A stretch of DNA of 33,068 bases from Chloroflexota bacterium (GTDB taxonomy: Bacteria > Chloroflexota > Anaerolineae > Anaerolineales > Villigracilaceae): assembly GCA_024224815.1 (NCBI GenBank), contig JAAENC010000674.1:1-33068 (forward strand). The letters run 5' to 3'. Position numbers and translations under genes: made by a program. Numbering within the stretch: position 1 is the first letter of the stretch; each line of letters starts with the position of its first letter. Below the pieces are notes generated by a model. The model was not told the DNA's origin, ran no database searches, and worked only from the letters and a program-made list of their open reading frames with translations. Positions 32,303-33,068 of the stretch are shown piece by piece.

Positions 32303-32911
32303 TCAGATCAATTGAATTATTTTTATTCCAAATAAAAGTAAAGCAAGAGATGTAAACTTCAAAATAAGCAAGAGATAGGTTGGAACAAAACAATCTGGAA
32401 GGAAAAAAGTACCTAAGCCATAGAGGCCCCACGTAGCTTTTTTCATATTCGGTAAATTATTGCTTATTTCTTGTTTTGTTTTCGCGCTTTGAAACCAGCT
32501 TTTCCAGCCGAAATAAAAACCTGGTATCCAAAAAGAAAAAGCCAATGAGGTATAAGCCAAAATATCAACCCACAGACCATTATACTTAGGAGGAACAAGA
32601 TATAAAAGCAAAGGAGGAAGTAGAATTAAGAAAACAGTTAGGTACAACACTGTAAAAAGAGATTGCGGAGTTTTTTGTTTTCCTTTATTTCTTTTCTTTT
32701 TTTTATACCGTCTTCTCTTTTTTATATTCGTTTTCAGAGAGGGAGCATCTCCTGTTCTCTCCACGAGAATATCATGTACTATTGAAAAAGCTTCATCAGA
32801 CCATTCTTCTCTATCATTTAGCATCCAAATCTGAAGCAATTCATCAGTTTCTTTAAGTTGCATATTTCGATAGATAGCGCTTGAAAGTGTAGAACTTTGT
32901 TTTTTATCCAT
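32303..32911 (-). CDS. Membrane protein with N-terminal soluble motif, unknown
   Basis: A 202-aa protein. The N-terminal part (about residues 18-56) reads LKETDELLQIWMLNDREEWSDEAFSIVHDILVER; its ELL.IW..ND..EW...AF...ILVER spacing looks like a conserved cytoplasmic motif, but I cannot name its family. A very basic stretch (about 62-80, mainly Lys and Arg) follows, then four membrane helices (about 87-106, 115-136, 162-177 and 179-200). The gene is AT-rich compared with priA, which starts 34 bp downstream. No ribosome binding site of note is seen. Function unknown. Confidence 0.7.
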   Translation of the reverse strand: MDKKQSSTLSSAIYRNMQLKETDELLQIWMLNDREEWSDEAFSIVHDILVERTGDAPSLKTNIKKRRRYKKKKRNKGKQKTPQSLFTVLYLTVFLILLPPLLLYLVPPKYNGLWVDILAYTSLAFSFWIPGFYFGWKSWFQSAKTKQEISNNLPNMKKATWGLYGLGTFFLPDCFVPTYLLLILKFTSLALLLFGIKIIQLI

Positions 32912-32933
32912 CTACAATTATTAGCCTGAGTAA

Positions 32934-32991
32934 AGTACCACCACCAAAGGTGGTGGCTTGAAGTGTTGCACCTAGAAGGTGCGATGGTACT
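32934..32991. repeat. Cloverleaf-like inverted-repeat structure
   Basis: AGTACCA (32934-32940) pairs with TGGTACT (32985-32991). Inside are two more hairpins: CCACCACC-AAA-GGTGGTGG (32938-32956) and GCACC-TAGAA-GGTGC (32968-32982). This compact structure could be the subterminal end of an IS200/IS605-like element or a REP unit; no transposase is next to it in the window. Confidence 0.55.
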
Positions 32992-32994
32992 CAT

Positions 32995-33068
32995 CTAATC
33001 AAACAAACGATCTTGGTTACCGGCAAACTGTTCTTCCTTCTTCATCTGCCATTTTACATATTTGCGGA
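32995..33068 (-). CDS. 3' end of an unidentified gene (partial)
   Basis: An open frame enters from the right edge and ends with TAG at 32997-32995. The last 23 codons read RKYVKWQMKKEEQFAGNQDRLFD preceded by a split codon, in two parts RKYVKWQMKKEE and QFAGNQDRLFD. The composition looks like a real protein end, but the piece is too short to assign. The cloverleaf-like repeat begins 4 bp past its stop codon. Confidence 0.4.
   Translation of the reverse strand, partial: RKYVKWQMKKEEQFAGNQDRLFD

Overview
The window looks like a chromosomal segment of a Chloroflexota bacterium, most likely class Anaerolineae. This is inferred from gene content, with no database comparison. The signs are many secreted proteins with Thr/Pro linkers (SH3b, LysM, CAP, NBR1-type Ig and FecR modules), a sigma factor followed by a DUF5667/DUF5666-type membrane protein, a Trp T-box in front of trpB, and repeated palindromic elements. 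Base composition is moderate and coding density is high. No tRNA, rRNA, CRISPR array or phage genes were seen.

Layout. 1-2.1 kb: a family-2 glycosyltransferase (-) divergent from an SH3b lipoprotein (+). 2.1-6.3 kb: a REP-like cruciform, then a FecR lipoprotein and a CHASE2 adenylate cyclase 2 bp apart, then three small membrane proteins. Two of these are paralogues, and a copied 3' end of the cyclase gene marks the duplication. 6.4-8.3 kb: oligoendopeptidase F. 8.3-10.1 kb: trpB (-) behind a full T-box leader with a UGG specifier. 10.2-12.7 kb: a LysM-CAP protein, ribosomal protein S20 and a membrane-anchored LysM protein (-).

12.8-19.4 kb is a tight (+) operon: a GlpD-like dehydrogenase, a GtrB/ArnC-like glycosyltransferase, a WecD-like acetyltransferase, a WecE-like sugar aminotransferase and a polytopic GT-C-like protein. 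It probably makes and attaches an amino sugar (4-acetamido-4,6-dideoxyhexose type) to a cell-surface glycan. 19.5-22 kb: a HerA/FtsK-like ATPase (-). 22.2-24.5 kb: an operon (-) of an Asp-repeat DUF5666 lipoprotein, an ECF sigma factor and an Asp-rich one-pass membrane protein that may act on the sigma factor. 24.7-26.7 kb: an NBR1-CAP lipoprotein and a DUF6159-like membrane protein. 26.9-28.3 kb: a 471-aa protein with adenylate-kinase-like motifs in an unfamiliar architecture. 28.4-32.9 kb: four (-) genes in a row, namely a REP-associated transposase, a membrane protein, PriA and another membrane protein. The window ends in a cloverleaf-like repeat and the 3' end of an unidentified gene.

The strongest themes beyond ordinary annotation are the following. 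(1) Several unrelated palindromic or simple repeats have entered coding sequence in frame, most clearly in priA, and also near the trpB start and in the transposase gene. (2) Two 96-bp MITE-like elements have ends that are themselves palindromes. (3) There is a divergent NMP-kinase-like gene. (4) The trpB start region has a strong Shine-Dalgarno site but no ATG. (5) A partial gene-end duplication has a small membrane-protein family attached.
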